Below are positions 42,945 to 51,406 of a stretch of 64,000 nucleotides of DNA, piece by piece. Numbering within the stretch: the stretch's first letter is position 1; every line of letters starts with the position of its first letter. This DNA is from Halobacterium hubeiense (GTDB lineage Archaea; Halobacteriota; Halobacteria; Halobacteriales; Halobacteriaceae), in the NCBI RefSeq assembly GCF_001488575.1, contig NZ_LN831302.1, positions 2,232,001 through 2,296,000 of the forward strand, in the 5' to 3' direction. The notes under the pieces were generated by a model that worked only from the letters and a program-made list of their open reading frames with translations, was not told where the DNA came from and ran no database searches. The position numbers were made by a program, and so were the translations under genes.

Positions 42945-44024
42945 ATGAGGATTCCAGCAGAGGTTGACCCTGATACGTACGAACAAATAAATCAGCTGGT
43001 CAAACAAGGTGCCTACGCCTCGCCAAATCAGTTCATCCGTGTAGCTATCCAGAATCAGCTGGACTTAGAAGAAACAGACATTAATTCATCCGAGATAGGG
43101 AGTCAGGGCGGTTCAGCGGACTCCTTGAGAACGATAACTGGAGATCAGGACGCGACCCGCCCAAGAACCCCAAGTTCTACATTTGAGTGGGGATATCAGG
43201 TTCCCAAAACCATTCCTTTAGAGACTGCGTTCCCGCTAGAACGAGACGATCAACTTCTATTCTCGCAATATTATCGCTTCCTTCCACTGAAGTTTGTACT
43301 GTATGAATTAGCGAAGTTGTACCAATCGAATGATGAAACGATCACTCTCTCTACGTTCCGTTCACATATTAAGAATGCAGTAGAGCCTCTGAGGGATGAG
43401 ATTGTGGCATGGGAAAATGAAGAAAATGTGAAAAAGAAGAACCGGAAATCTGCTGGATTCCCTAAATCAGACTCAAATAATCCAGAGCAGTCAATGAACC
43501 GGTTTCTAAACCATTTCGTAGGGAAAGTCCAGAAAACAAAATCCGAGCCGGCAGGATTTGGTCATGAATTAGGCGTCCTAGCCATCAAAAGAGACGGCGG
43601 CTCCGAATCATGGAGGACCTGGCTAACTGAGAGCGGGGAAGAATTCCTCCGGTACAAGAACCCGCTCCTCGCTCATGGACCCGAGGAACCTGCACTTAGT
43701 GAGTCTGAGCGACGGTTCTTGGTAGACCATATTAGACAAAATATTGATCTAGAATTTGAATTTATGTGTTACATATCAGATATAATTTCGGAAGTTGAAG
43801 GAACATATACATCCCGTATGGAAGACCTTCACCAATTCTTGGCTGCTGAGGATGCACTTGGGGAGGACATCACAGAGAACCAGGTACGCTCCCAAACCGG
43901 TGGTACAATCAGCCGAATGGTTGACTTAGGTATTCTAACTAGAGGTGACAGAAGGGGACACTACAATCTGGAGGAGCACCCGGAAGATTTCCCCGAACCA
44001 TCACCGTCCGGTAAGTTAGAATGA
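42945..44024 (+). CDS. RHH-headed protein, third gene of the GHKL cassette
   Basis: 359 aa. The first ~45 residues look like a ribbon-helix-helix DNA-binding domain (MRIPAEVDPDTYEQINQLVK, ASPNQFIRVAIQNQLDLEE). The middle is unrecognised. Residues ~300-345 look like a winged helix (DITENQVRSQTGGTISRMVD, LGILTRGDRRGHYNLEEHP). Two DNA-binding ends suggest target recognition or operon control for the cassette. Starts 1 bp after the previous stop. Low GC, unlike the methyltransferase that follows. Confidence 0.7.
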   Translation: MRIPAEVDPDTYEQINQLVKQGAYASPNQFIRVAIQNQLDLEETDINSSEIGSQGGSADSLRTITGDQDATRPRTPSSTFEWGYQVPKTIPLETAFPLERDDQLLFSQYYRFLPLKFVLYELAKLYQSNDETITLSTFRSHIKNAVEPLRDEIVAWENEENVKKKNRKSAGFPKSDSNNPEQSMNRFLNHFVGKVQKTKSEPAGFGHELGVLAIKRDGGSESWRTWLTESGEEFLRYKNPLLAHGPEEPALSESERRFLVDHIRQNIDLEFEFMCYISDIISEVEGTYTSRMEDLHQFLAAEDALGEDITENQVRSQTGGTISRMVDLGILTRGDRRGHYNLEEHPEDFPEPSPSGKLE

Positions 44025-44092
44025 ACTTCGCCAAATCACTACTATCAAGAGGGAACAAATCCGATTCACACCAAGTAGACGCATTTGAATAG

Positions 44093-45436
44093 ATGACTGA
44101 GAATCCACACCAGACGACACTTGACACCGCTCTCACCGAGTCGGGACTGGAGGCGGTGAACTGGACGTTCCCGGACGCGGACACGCAGTACCTCACGCAC
44201 GGGCTGCACAACTACCCCGCCCGGATGGTCCCCCAGATTCCCGACCGGCTCCTCTCTTACTATCTCGACGAGGGCGTCCTCGAGGAAGGCGACGTCGTCT
44301 ACGACCCGTTCTCCGGCAGCGGGACGACTGCCGTCGAGGCGCGACGCCACGACTTGAATGCCGAAGCCAACGATATCAACCCGCTCGCGGTATTGCTCAC
44401 GCGAGCAAAGTCGATTCCGCTCGACCCAGAGGAGGTCGAGGCCGCACAGACGACGCTCCTCGACGGGCTGAAGAGCCGGCTAGCAGACGTCGAATCCCAG
44501 TACGAAGCTGGCGAGCCAATCGACGTTGAGGAGCCGGCCGTGCGGGATGGCTGGTTCCCCGAACCACAGCTCACGCAGCTCGCCGTCATTCGGGACCGCA
44601 TTGACGACCTCGAGCGCGAGTACGACCAAGCGCTCGCCCGCTTCTTCCGCGTCGCGCTCTCGCACACGACCCGGAAGGTCAGCTACCAGCGCAACGGCGA
44701 GTACAAGCGGTACCGACTCTCCGAGGAGGACCGCGAGGACCACGACCCCGACGTCTATCCCATCTTCGAACAGAAGGTCCGCGAAAACGTCTCCATGATG
44801 AAAGACTACAGCCGGGAGACGTCACGCGACCAGCAAACACAGGTCCACTACGCGGACTCTCGGGAGGCGGCCGACGTCGAGGACGACAGCGTCGATATCG
44901 TCATCACGTCGCCCCCGTACGGCGACCACGGGACGACCGTCGCGTACGGACAGTTCTCTCAGGACCCCGCCATCGTCTCGTGGGGCCGCGAGTACGACGA
45001 GATGCGCGAGGTCGACAAGACCGGACTCGGCGGGTCGAACCGCGTTCTCGAACCACTCGAAGAGATCGAAGAGTGGTCGGAGGCGCTCTCGGCGACGCTG
45101 GAGACGTTACGCGAGAAGGACGGCCGGTCCGACGACGCGATGGAGTTCTTCCGCGACTACTACGCGGTGATGGAGCAGGTCAAGCGCGTCCTCAAGCCGG
45201 GACAGCCGGTCGCGTGGGTCGTCGCGAACCGGACGATGAGCCGCGTGAACATCCCGACGCACCTCATCACCCAGCAGCTCTGCGAACACCTCGGCTTCGA
45301 ACTGACGCACATGCTCCCCCGGGAGATCCCGAACAAGACGCTCCCCTGGGAGAACGCGCCGGAGAACCAGCCGGGCGTCAAAGGCGACTTGATGGCCAAC
45401 GAGAACATCGTCGTGATGACCGCGCCGGAAGAATAA
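44093..45436 (+). CDS. DNA methyltransferase (amino-methylating, probably N4-cytosine)
   Basis: 447 aa. SAM motif I DPFSGSGTTAVEA (from residue 71) precedes the catalytic motif TSPPYGD (residues 272-278). S-P-P-Y favours N4-cytosine methylation, and motif order I then IV is of the alpha/gamma kind. An upstream LHNYPARMVPQIPD matches motif X. It is GC-rich, unlike the cassette on its left, so the two units probably have separate origins. Convergent (7 bp) with two nuclease-like genes, one of the MvaI/BcnI family, which together make a restriction-modification locus. Confidence 0.9.
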   Translation: MTENPHQTTLDTALTESGLEAVNWTFPDADTQYLTHGLHNYPARMVPQIPDRLLSYYLDEGVLEEGDVVYDPFSGSGTTAVEARRHDLNAEANDINPLAVLLTRAKSIPLDPEEVEAAQTTLLDGLKSRLADVESQYEAGEPIDVEEPAVRDGWFPEPQLTQLAVIRDRIDDLEREYDQALARFFRVALSHTTRKVSYQRNGEYKRYRLSEEDREDHDPDVYPIFEQKVRENVSMMKDYSRETSRDQQTQVHYADSREAADVEDDSVDIVITSPPYGDHGTTVAYGQFSQDPAIVSWGREYDEMREVDKTGLGGSNRVLEPLEEIEEWSEALSATLETLREKDGRSDDAMEFFRDYYAVMEQVKRVLKPGQPVAWVVANRTMSRVNIPTHLITQQLCEHLGFELTHMLPREIPNKTLPWENAPENQPGVKGDLMANENIVVMTAPEE

Positions 45437-45443
45437 TCGCGAT

Positions 45444-46538
45444 TTACGCCTCGTGACCGGGGTCTAAGTCTTGCAGCGTCCCGTGCTCGCGATAGTGTTG
45501 CATATCGGCGGCAAACTCCTCGTTGGAACGAAGGAACAGGAAGTCATCGAACGCTTCCGCTCCGTCGAAGCCCCAGAGGTCGGCGTTCGTTCGATGTTCG
45601 TACGCCTCGTTCCCGTCATCGACTTTCTCGTCGAGAGCCTTTACGTCGGCCAAGGTGGACGGAGGCACGTAGGCCGCAACTGAGGACTCGATCCACCGCG
45701 TCCCTTGGTCGTTGCCGTCGAACATGCCATTCCGTACTTCCTTTTCGTCGTCGAAGAACGAGCAGAGGACCCATGGATTCTTCTCGTCCATCAGCGACCG
45801 ACTGGCACGCTCTCTGGACTTCTCTGACTTCACTTCAGCATTCAAGCAGCCATTCGAGGTCTCGGAGAACACGATCAGGTCCGCGTCGTCGCCCTCCTCC
45901 GAGAATTCGTCGCCGCTAGAGTATCCGATACTCCGCAGACACCGGTTGTATATCTCCTCGTTAGCGTCGCCAGCGATGGATTTCGTGGCCTGATTTATTG
46001 ACTGGACCCGCGACGGTAGTTCGTCGGCGGCGATCATCGCAATCTCACTCATCACTGCGTCGACGACATCTGGTAATCCACCGGTCAAATCCGCTGTCTC
46101 AAGGCTGTTTTCGAGTGAGCGAGCCTGAAACTCCCGCATGCTCGCCTTCGCGTATTCGTCCTTCATCAGATCGCCTTTCTCCGCACACCCTCGCTTCACG
46201 TTGTTCATCGTGGCGCACGTCACGTCTTCCACGTCCACGTGGCGCGCACCGACATCAACCCACGAAACCGCTTTTGGATGCTGCCCGACAATCCAGTCTA
46301 GTAACGCTGGTTTCCAGTCGAAAAGCAGCTTCACTCGCTTCTTGAACGTGTTGTCGCTTCCATCGAAGCCGCGTTCTTCCGCCAATAACTGCACGTGCTC
46401 GAACGCCAGTGGCTCTTCGGCCTCGTTAACGACCTCGATAATCGTTCTGAGGTCGTCGTATGTGTCTTGCTGAACCCTCTTCTGGCCCTTCAGGTCCGCA
46501 AACTCGGCCTTTCCGGGGACTGTAAATTCAGCAGCCAT
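45444..46538 (-). CDS. PD-(D/E)XK-like nuclease or restriction helper
   Basis: 364 aa. A region near residues 218-240, DADLIVFSETSNGCLNAEVK, has an Asp and E-V-K placed as in PD-(D/E)XK nucleases. The N-terminal ~120 residues are helical and may bind DNA (QLLAEERGFDGSDNTFKKRV). It is translated from an ATG overlapping the stop of the MvaI-like gene by one base (TGATG), so both are made together. It could be a second restriction subunit, a nicking partner or a type IV-like cleaver of otherwise modified DNA. Family not identified. Confidence 0.65.
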   Translation of the reverse strand: MAAEFTVPGKAEFADLKGQKRVQQDTYDDLRTIIEVVNEAEEPLAFEHVQLLAEERGFDGSDNTFKKRVKLLFDWKPALLDWIVGQHPKAVSWVDVGARHVDVEDVTCATMNNVKRGCAEKGDLMKDEYAKASMREFQARSLENSLETADLTGGLPDVVDAVMSEIAMIAADELPSRVQSINQATKSIAGDANEEIYNRCLRSIGYSSGDEFSEEGDDADLIVFSETSNGCLNAEVKSEKSRERASRSLMDEKNPWVLCSFFDDEKEVRNGMFDGNDQGTRWIESSVAAYVPPSTLADVKALDEKVDDGNEAYEHRTNADLWGFDGAEAFDDFLFLRSNEEFAADMQHYREHGTLQDLDPGHEA

Positions 46539-47314
46539 CAGAACTCGTCCAGCGTGTTCTGCCCAGTATTCTGGGTTGATTCACTGACTACGTCAGTTGC
46601 TTCCCCATCAAGGAGCGGTGTCCGTTCCTCGAAGGCTTCGTCAAGTCGGCTTTCGTCCATGATGCGCCACGCGGTGCCTCGGTTCCGGATGTTGCCGTTG
46701 TCCTTGATGTGCATCCGGAGGTCGAGCGTGATGACGCCGTCCCGCATCAGCCCGAGGAAGTCGTCACCGTCGAAGCCGTCGAGGTGGTACGCCTCGTTGT
46801 AGTGGAAGTATTCGCGGCCGTCGCGCTTCTCGACGTCCGCGATAACGAGGATAAGCTCGGGGAGCTTCCGTTCGAAGACATCGCGGAGTAGGCTCAACGG
46901 GTACGTTGCACAGATGCCGTAATCGTCGTGGACGACGGAGACGGAATTGTCGTCGTAGTCGAGGTAGAACCCGCGGTTGTTCGACTCGCCGGTTCCGATG
47001 GTGACTTTCAGCGCTTGGCGGTCCTTCGAGTCGACGTATCCGAGTTCCCTGACGAGGTCTTGGTTCCAGAGTTCTCGCTGGTCTCGCGGCGGCTCTTTCG
47101 TGAAGAGCGTCGTGAGGTTGTTCGACTGGCGTCGCGTACTCTTTAGTTCGATGCCCGCGGCGTCCGGGCCTGGGATGTTGTTCTCCTCGATGCCGAGAAG
47201 GTCCTCGAGCGTTTTCCCGATACCCGTGTTGCCAGCGCGGTGAGTCTCGATGAAGCCTTTGGATTCGATCTCTTGGAGGGCGTCGACAAACTCGTCGAAG
47301 CTGTCTACCGGCAT
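46538..47314 (-). CDS. MvaI/BcnI-family restriction endonuclease
   Basis: 258 aa. The N-terminal RAGNTGIGKTLEDLLGIEEN and PDAAGIELKSTRR segments (Asp51, Glu56, Lys58) match the MvaI/BcnI PD-(D/E)XK family, monomeric enzymes cutting CCNGG-type sites. The rest contains strands GFYLDYDDNSVSVVHDDYG and YFHYNEAYHLDGF. Paired with the convergent methyltransferase, whose SPPY motif suits N4-cytosine protection of such a site. The exact recognition sequence is unknown. Confidence 0.85.
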   Translation of the reverse strand: MPVDSFDEFVDALQEIESKGFIETHRAGNTGIGKTLEDLLGIEENNIPGPDAAGIELKSTRRQSNNLTTLFTKEPPRDQRELWNQDLVRELGYVDSKDRQALKVTIGTGESNNRGFYLDYDDNSVSVVHDDYGICATYPLSLLRDVFERKLPELILVIADVEKRDGREYFHYNEAYHLDGFDGDDFLGLMRDGVITLDLRMHIKDNGNIRNRGTAWRIMDESRLDEAFEERTPLLDGEATDVVSESTQNTGQNTLDEF

Positions 47315-47399
47315 CGTCGCCCTAGAATGTAGCCTAGTATTTATCGATAGGGTACTGGATACTTACCAGAGTAAGGAGGGAAAGCTGTCAGTAGTTATA

Positions 47400-47441
47400 T
47401 TAACCAACAGAACTCCCTGAACTCCCACTCATGTTGGTTAA
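47400..47441. repeat. Perfect inverted repeat TTAACCAACA-N22-TGTTGGTTAA
   Basis: Arms at 47400-47409 and 47432-47441, both ten of ten, start-to-start distance 32 bp. It lies 86 bp upstream of the MvaI-like gene start. First of two tandem pairs in this spacer. Confidence 0.9.
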
Positions 47442-47489
47442 CGACAAAAGCAGCCAACCAACACCCGATTCATTCCCACCCCCTCACTG

Positions 47490-47530
47490 TTAACCAACAC
47501 TGACCGAATATAGCGATGCGTGTTGGTTAA
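47490..47530. repeat. Perfect inverted repeat TTAACCAACA-N21-TGTTGGTTAA
   Basis: Arms at 47490-47499 and 47521-47530, distance 31 bp. Second pair of the doublet, 48 bp from the first. A 50-codon frame starts 8 bp after its right arm. Confidence 0.9.
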
Positions 47531-47537
47531 GATAACG

Positions 47538-47690
47538 ATGACCTCAAGCGACGACTCGGACAGTAATCTCGTCCCCCTGAGTAATTGGGCAAGTCCCACC
47601 AGTAATGTGGAACGCGATTTCACCACGCTGAGTAGCCACCATCAGGAACTAGTTGGTTCGCTTGCCGACGCTACATGCACACCACGCTGA
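47538..47690 (+). CDS. Possible 50-aa protein after the repeat doublet
   Basis: MTSSDDSDSNLVPLSNWASP ... ELVGSLADATCTPR, opening 8 bp after the inverted repeat. Acidic start and plausible composition, but no known domain. It overlaps the 38-codon frame at 47675 in another frame, so the two may be one gene split by a frameshift. Confidence 0.35.
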   Translation: MTSSDDSDSNLVPLSNWASPTSNVERDFTTLSSHHQELVGSLADATCTPR

Positions 47691-47791
47691 CCAAGTGGCT
47701 ACTCGGGATCACACGACAGCGGGACGTCGATGGTCCCCTGGTCGTCGAAAGAGACCCCATTCGTCGGTATCGGCGTCATCTTCTTCAGTAA
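47675..47791 (+). CDS. Possible 38-aa basic peptide
   Basis: MHTTLTKWLLGITRQRDVDG, ending ERDPIRRYRRHLLQ. Good codon bias and a natural stop at 47789-47791. It overlaps the end of the preceding frame by 16 nt. It reads like the C-terminus of a longer protein, so a frameshifted remnant is equally possible. Confidence 0.35.
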   Translation: MHTTLTKWLLGITRQRDVDGPLVVERDPIRRYRRHLLQ

Positions 47792-47887
47792 CTATTAGAG
47801 CGGTGGTTGTGCCTGTATGGCAGTACGTCGATTATGTCCTCCACCAGAATTAAATAAATTTACACTAAATATAAGGAGCCTACACTT

Positions 47888-48805
47888 ATGCCCGATTCGG
47901 CGGCCTTGACCGTTCGGTCAACCAAGGACTGGGAATGGCCCAACTCCTACAACATCCAGCTATCCCCGGATACACGCAGAAACAACTTCCCGGCACTCTC
48001 CCACGGAGACCCCCTTAGAATTGAGGCTGAACACAACGGCACCACCTTCGCTATATTCGGTAAAGCCGACCTTAGAAACGTCACTCACTTAGACCCCGGA
48101 GAGATCGGCATCGGGTCGAATTTACGGTACGCACTCGGTGTCCCAACGGGAGAGTCAATTCAAGTTTTCGACAGGACGCCCCCGGACCACCGAACTAAAC
48201 GTCTTGACCATGTTTTCGGCAAACGACCGGTACTCTGTCGTGTCCGGAAAAGCGTTCATCCGGATATCGGATTTAATGTTTGTCGGATTAGCGAGACCAC
48301 GATGGATGCTCTCGGTATCACCGCAGGTGATCGCGTTGTTATCGAATCTGCGGAAGAATCTACGAAGTTGAAGGCATTGCCGTTGCGGGACGAAGTCACC
48401 GGTCGTAAGAACCAACAGATAGAACAGAACCCTGACCGATATCCTGATCCGGTTGACGTTCTGGGTATCAGTGGTCTTGCAGAGACGGACGTTGATATCC
48501 CTGAGATCTACCTTGACGCTGAGCGTCGAAACGAACTCAAACTTGGACAACAAAGCAATGCGGACGATTCAACCCCGCTTGATTCTGGAGTTTGCCAACC
48601 GGTGAAAGTCACACGAAACGCGACGAGCGTCTATATTCGGTCGCTCAACGAGTCCACCGTTCCCGTAATTGCGGGACTGCTCGCGACGATTTTCGTGTTT
48701 GACCCCTGGCTCAATTCTGAAGGCAAAGTGGCTATCGTCGTGTTAGGTGTGCTGTTCATTCTTCTCTCGATCTGGTATCGTGTCCGCCGGCAAACTTTCG
48801 GCTAA
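47888..48805 (+). CDS. CDC48-N-like double-psi barrel protein with C-terminal membrane hairpin
   Basis: 305 aa. Residues ~115-165 (IGFNVCRISETTMDALGITA, GDRVVIESAEESTKLKALPL) match the double-psi beta-barrel of the Cdc48/VAT N-domain. Residues 1-90 may be a divergent second copy (YNIQLSPDTRRNNFPALSHG ... GDPLRIEAE). No AAA+ motor follows; instead a linker leads to two membrane helices (about 255-275 and 280-297). In Cdc48 this barrel binds adaptors or substrates, so the product may be a membrane-bound adaptor. Medium GC, in accessory DNA. Confidence 0.65.
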   Translation: MPDSAALTVRSTKDWEWPNSYNIQLSPDTRRNNFPALSHGDPLRIEAEHNGTTFAIFGKADLRNVTHLDPGEIGIGSNLRYALGVPTGESIQVFDRTPPDHRTKRLDHVFGKRPVLCRVRKSVHPDIGFNVCRISETTMDALGITAGDRVVIESAEESTKLKALPLRDEVTGRKNQQIEQNPDRYPDPVDVLGISGLAETDVDIPEIYLDAERRNELKLGQQSNADDSTPLDSGVCQPVKVTRNATSVYIRSLNESTVPVIAGLLATIFVFDPWLNSEGKVAIVVLGVLFILLSIWYRVRRQTFG

Positions 48806-49127
48806 ACAGTTTCATGGGCCAAATTCGCATATCAAGTGTGTGTGCTTGCGGATGTCACTGGGAGAATGATTTGTCGATAGTTCGGAGGTAGAACGGTTAG
48901 CAGTTGTTCCAAATACGGTTAGTCGAGTTTGGGTGTGGTATTCGCGAATTGGCAGGCACTGTTGAAACGCCAGACCTTCTCACAGGACCGCGTCAGGAAT
49001 GCGATTTTATCAGCGTCAAGGTGTTGATAATCGGCGTCAGCTGCCACACAGTTCGTTTGGGCATCACTCGCGTCAAGCGATTTTGACCCCCGAAGGCTTA
49101 CCACTGTTCTACCGGAACGTCCCCAGT
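48806..49127. other. Spacer without a recognised feature
   Basis: About 320 bp of moderate GC. The last 100 bp must hold the promoter for the quinoprotein-like gene. No repeat arm, tRNA or credible short gene is seen. Confidence 0.4.
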
Positions 49128-50300
49128 ATGCCCTCCCGGACGCGTCGCCAGGTCCTCGCAACAATCGGGACTGCAAGCGCCGCCCTCGCCGGCTGTCTCA
49201 CGCAGTCGCAGCCGTCCGGCGACCTCGGCGACGTCGCGGGCGCGTGGCCGATGGCCGGCCAGAACGCCAGTCACACGCGACAGGTTGACGCGAGCCCGAC
49301 GAACCCTGACTCCGTATGGAAAATCGAACTTGATGCTGCTCGAAGCACTGGCACGCCCGCATTCGCTGGCGGCCGACTGTACGTCCCCGTCGACGCAATC
49401 ACCGAGACCGCACGCCACCGCTACCGGCTCCACGCGCTGTCGGCGGCGACTGGTAGCGAGCGCTGGCAGGTGCCGCTGCGGTCGGAGCCGGTCGGCCCAC
49501 CCGCAGTGAGCGGCGACCACGTCGTCGTCACAGCCAAACGCGCGCTCGAACAGGGCCGCATCGTCGGCTTCGAGACACAGTACGGTGCCGAGGACTGGCT
49601 CGTCGACATCGACGCGCGACTGACTGCGCCACCGACGACCGCGAACGGCGTCGTCTACGTGCCCGACTGGCGTGGCCGCGTCCACGCGCTCCTGGTTGCC
49701 GACGGGACCGAACTGTGGTCACGCGACGTCGACATCGACGGTGGTCGGGGGACGTTCGCCAACGCAGTCGCCGTTAGGGACGGAACGGTCTACGTCGGAT
49801 CGTAGTCGGGCGAGACAGGCCTCGTCGCATTAAACACCCAGACTGGCGACACGCAGTGGACGGCGTCCACGCCGGCAATCACTGGCGGGCCAGTCGTTCA
49901 TTCGAACGGAATCGTCGTCCAGAGTCACCAACTCGTGATCGTGTTCGACCACGAGGGGACGCGCAAGTGGACGTTCAACGTCCGCGGAGACACGCAATGC
50001 CCGCTCGCCGTCGACGACCGCCACGTGTACGCCGCTACGCAGGACGCCCTCTACGCCATCGACCGGACGGGTGAGCAAGCATGGATGCATGAAGTGGCGG
50101 GCGCGCAGTTCGGCGCGTCGACTGTCGCTGGAGACTCGATTCTCGTGCAAGGGGATGGGCAGCTCATCGCGCGTTCGTCCCCGGCGGGCGACGAGCACTG
50201 GACAACCAATGCGAGTGGGCGTGGTCGTGTCATCGTCGCTCCGACTGCTGTCTTCCTTGCTGACGCTGCGACCGTAACCGCGCTCGGCAACCCCGAGTAG
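49128..50300 (+). pseudogene. PQQ-type beta-propeller lipoprotein gene with in-frame TAG
   Basis: The frame starts MPSRTRRQVLATIGTASAAL with lipobox LAGC, then propeller blades of the PQQ/quinoprotein type (RLYVPVDAITETARHRYRLH, NGVVYVPDWRGRVHALLVAD, DGTELWSRDVDI). A TAG at 49803-49805 interrupts it after TVYVGS. The same frame continues with more blades (GETGLVALNTQTGDTQWTA, VYAATQDALYAIDRTGEQAW) to TAG at 50298-50300. Without the stop it would be a full 390-aa propeller. Either half alone would lack blades. A recent nonsense mutation is likely. Confidence 0.8.
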
Positions 50301-50488
50301 CAGTCCTTCAGCGGCGGCCGCTTGCCCGGACGCATCCCAGGTGGTACCGCGACCATCACCAAAGCAGTGGGTTCTCAGCGCGCTCGCCCGTGGAAACCGA
50401 GCTTCTGCACCGCGGCCGGGTTTTTCGACCCCTGAGTGGGTGAGGGGTTCGCCACGATGGCGGACGCCTCGAACTCGGTGAATCAACG

Positions 50489-51406
50489 ATGCCGACGAGT
50501 GACAGCTACGCGCGTGGCTTCGACGAGGACGTACAGACTACTGGTAATCAGTGTCCCGAATGTGGCGGTCGCGTCACTACGAACGTCGTCGAAACAGTCT
50601 GCGAAGACTGCGGACTGGTTATCGACGAACAGCGCATCGACCACGGGCCGGAGTGGCGGTCCTGTACGGACGAGAAACAGCGGACTGGCGGACCACTCAC
50701 GGTTGCACGTCACGACCGTGGGCTCTCGACGGAGATCGGGAAACACACTGATGCGAGCGGGAACACGCTCTCGGGGCGGAAGCGCCGCCAGCTCGGGCGG
50801 CTGCGCCGCGAGCAGTCCCGGGGCCGCTTCCAGTCGAAAGCCGAACGTAATCTCGCACATGGTCTGGGCGAGGTGCGACGCATCAGCAGTGCGCTGGGCC
50901 TCTCGGAGACGCTCCGTGACCAGGCGTGTCAGTTGTTCCGGAGCGCACAGAACGAAGCCCTCCTGCAGGGGCGGTCGATCGAAGGCATTGCCGCGGCGAG
51001 CGTCTACGGCGCGTGTCGCTGTACCGGCCGGTCGCAGACGCTCGACGACGTCACGGTGCCGGCACGCGTCGAGCAGTCTCGCGTCAAGAACGCGTACCAG
51101 ACGCTGAACGCGGAACTTGGCTTACCGGCGAAGCCAGTGCGACCGAGCGCGTTCGTGCCGCGCCTCGCCTCCGAGCTCGCGTGTCCCGACGATGTTCGCC
51201 GACAGGCGCGGACGCTCGCGGAACGCGCCGAGACGGCTGGCGTGACAGCGGGCGTGCATCCAGCCGGCTTCGCCGCGGCGTGCCTCTACGAGGCACTGCG
51301 TGAGCGTGGCCGGCACCCATTGAAAACACGGGTCGCGGAGGCAGCCGACGTCTGTGTTTCGACGGTGCGGACGCATCAACAGACGGTTCGCGAACTGGAA
51401 CTGTAG
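50489..51406 (+). CDS. tfb: Transcription initiation factor TFB (extra copy)
   Basis: 305 aa. The N-terminal zinc ribbon CPECGGRVTTNVVETVCEDC (C22, C25, C38, C41) is followed by a B-reader/linker region (DEKQRTGGP) and two cyclin-like repeats (about 115-205, with GRSIEGIAAASVYGACRCTG; and 210-305, with VHPAGFAAACLYEALRERGR). It recruits RNA polymerase to TBP-bound promoters. Haloarchaea carry several TFBs, and copies on accessory elements may redirect transcription to the element's promoters. Divergent first-cyclin helix sequence compared with a canonical TFB. Confidence 0.93.
   Translation: MPTSDSYARGFDEDVQTTGNQCPECGGRVTTNVVETVCEDCGLVIDEQRIDHGPEWRSCTDEKQRTGGPLTVARHDRGLSTEIGKHTDASGNTLSGRKRRQLGRLRREQSRGRFQSKAERNLAHGLGEVRRISSALGLSETLRDQACQLFRSAQNEALLQGRSIEGIAAASVYGACRCTGRSQTLDDVTVPARVEQSRVKNAYQTLNAELGLPAKPVRPSAFVPRLASELACPDDVRRQARTLAERAETAGVTAGVHPAGFAAACLYEALRERGRHPLKTRVAEAADVCVSTVRTHQQTVRELEL

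Larger units (their letters stand above)
47315..47887. other. Regulatory/border spacer with two inverted-repeat pairs
   Basis: 573 bp between the restriction operon (leftward) and the CDC48-N-like gene (rightward). It carries two copies of the TTAACCAACA/TGTTGGTTAA inverted repeat and two short overlapping open frames. The 40 bp before 47888 are AT-rich (ttaaataaatttacactaaat) and hold the promoter for the next gene. Confidence 0.55.

Noticed and set aside
47400-47530. CRISPR-like array from the repeated TTAACCAACA words
   Set aside because: The units are 10 bp, alternate in orientation and form palindromic pairs; there are no 25-37 bp direct repeats and no cas genes.
32988-50300. TAG recoding as an amino acid, suggested by two genes with one in-frame TAG each
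   Set aside because: Core genes use TAG as their natural stop and no suppressor or pyrrolysine genes are visible; two nonsense mutations in accessory genes are simpler.
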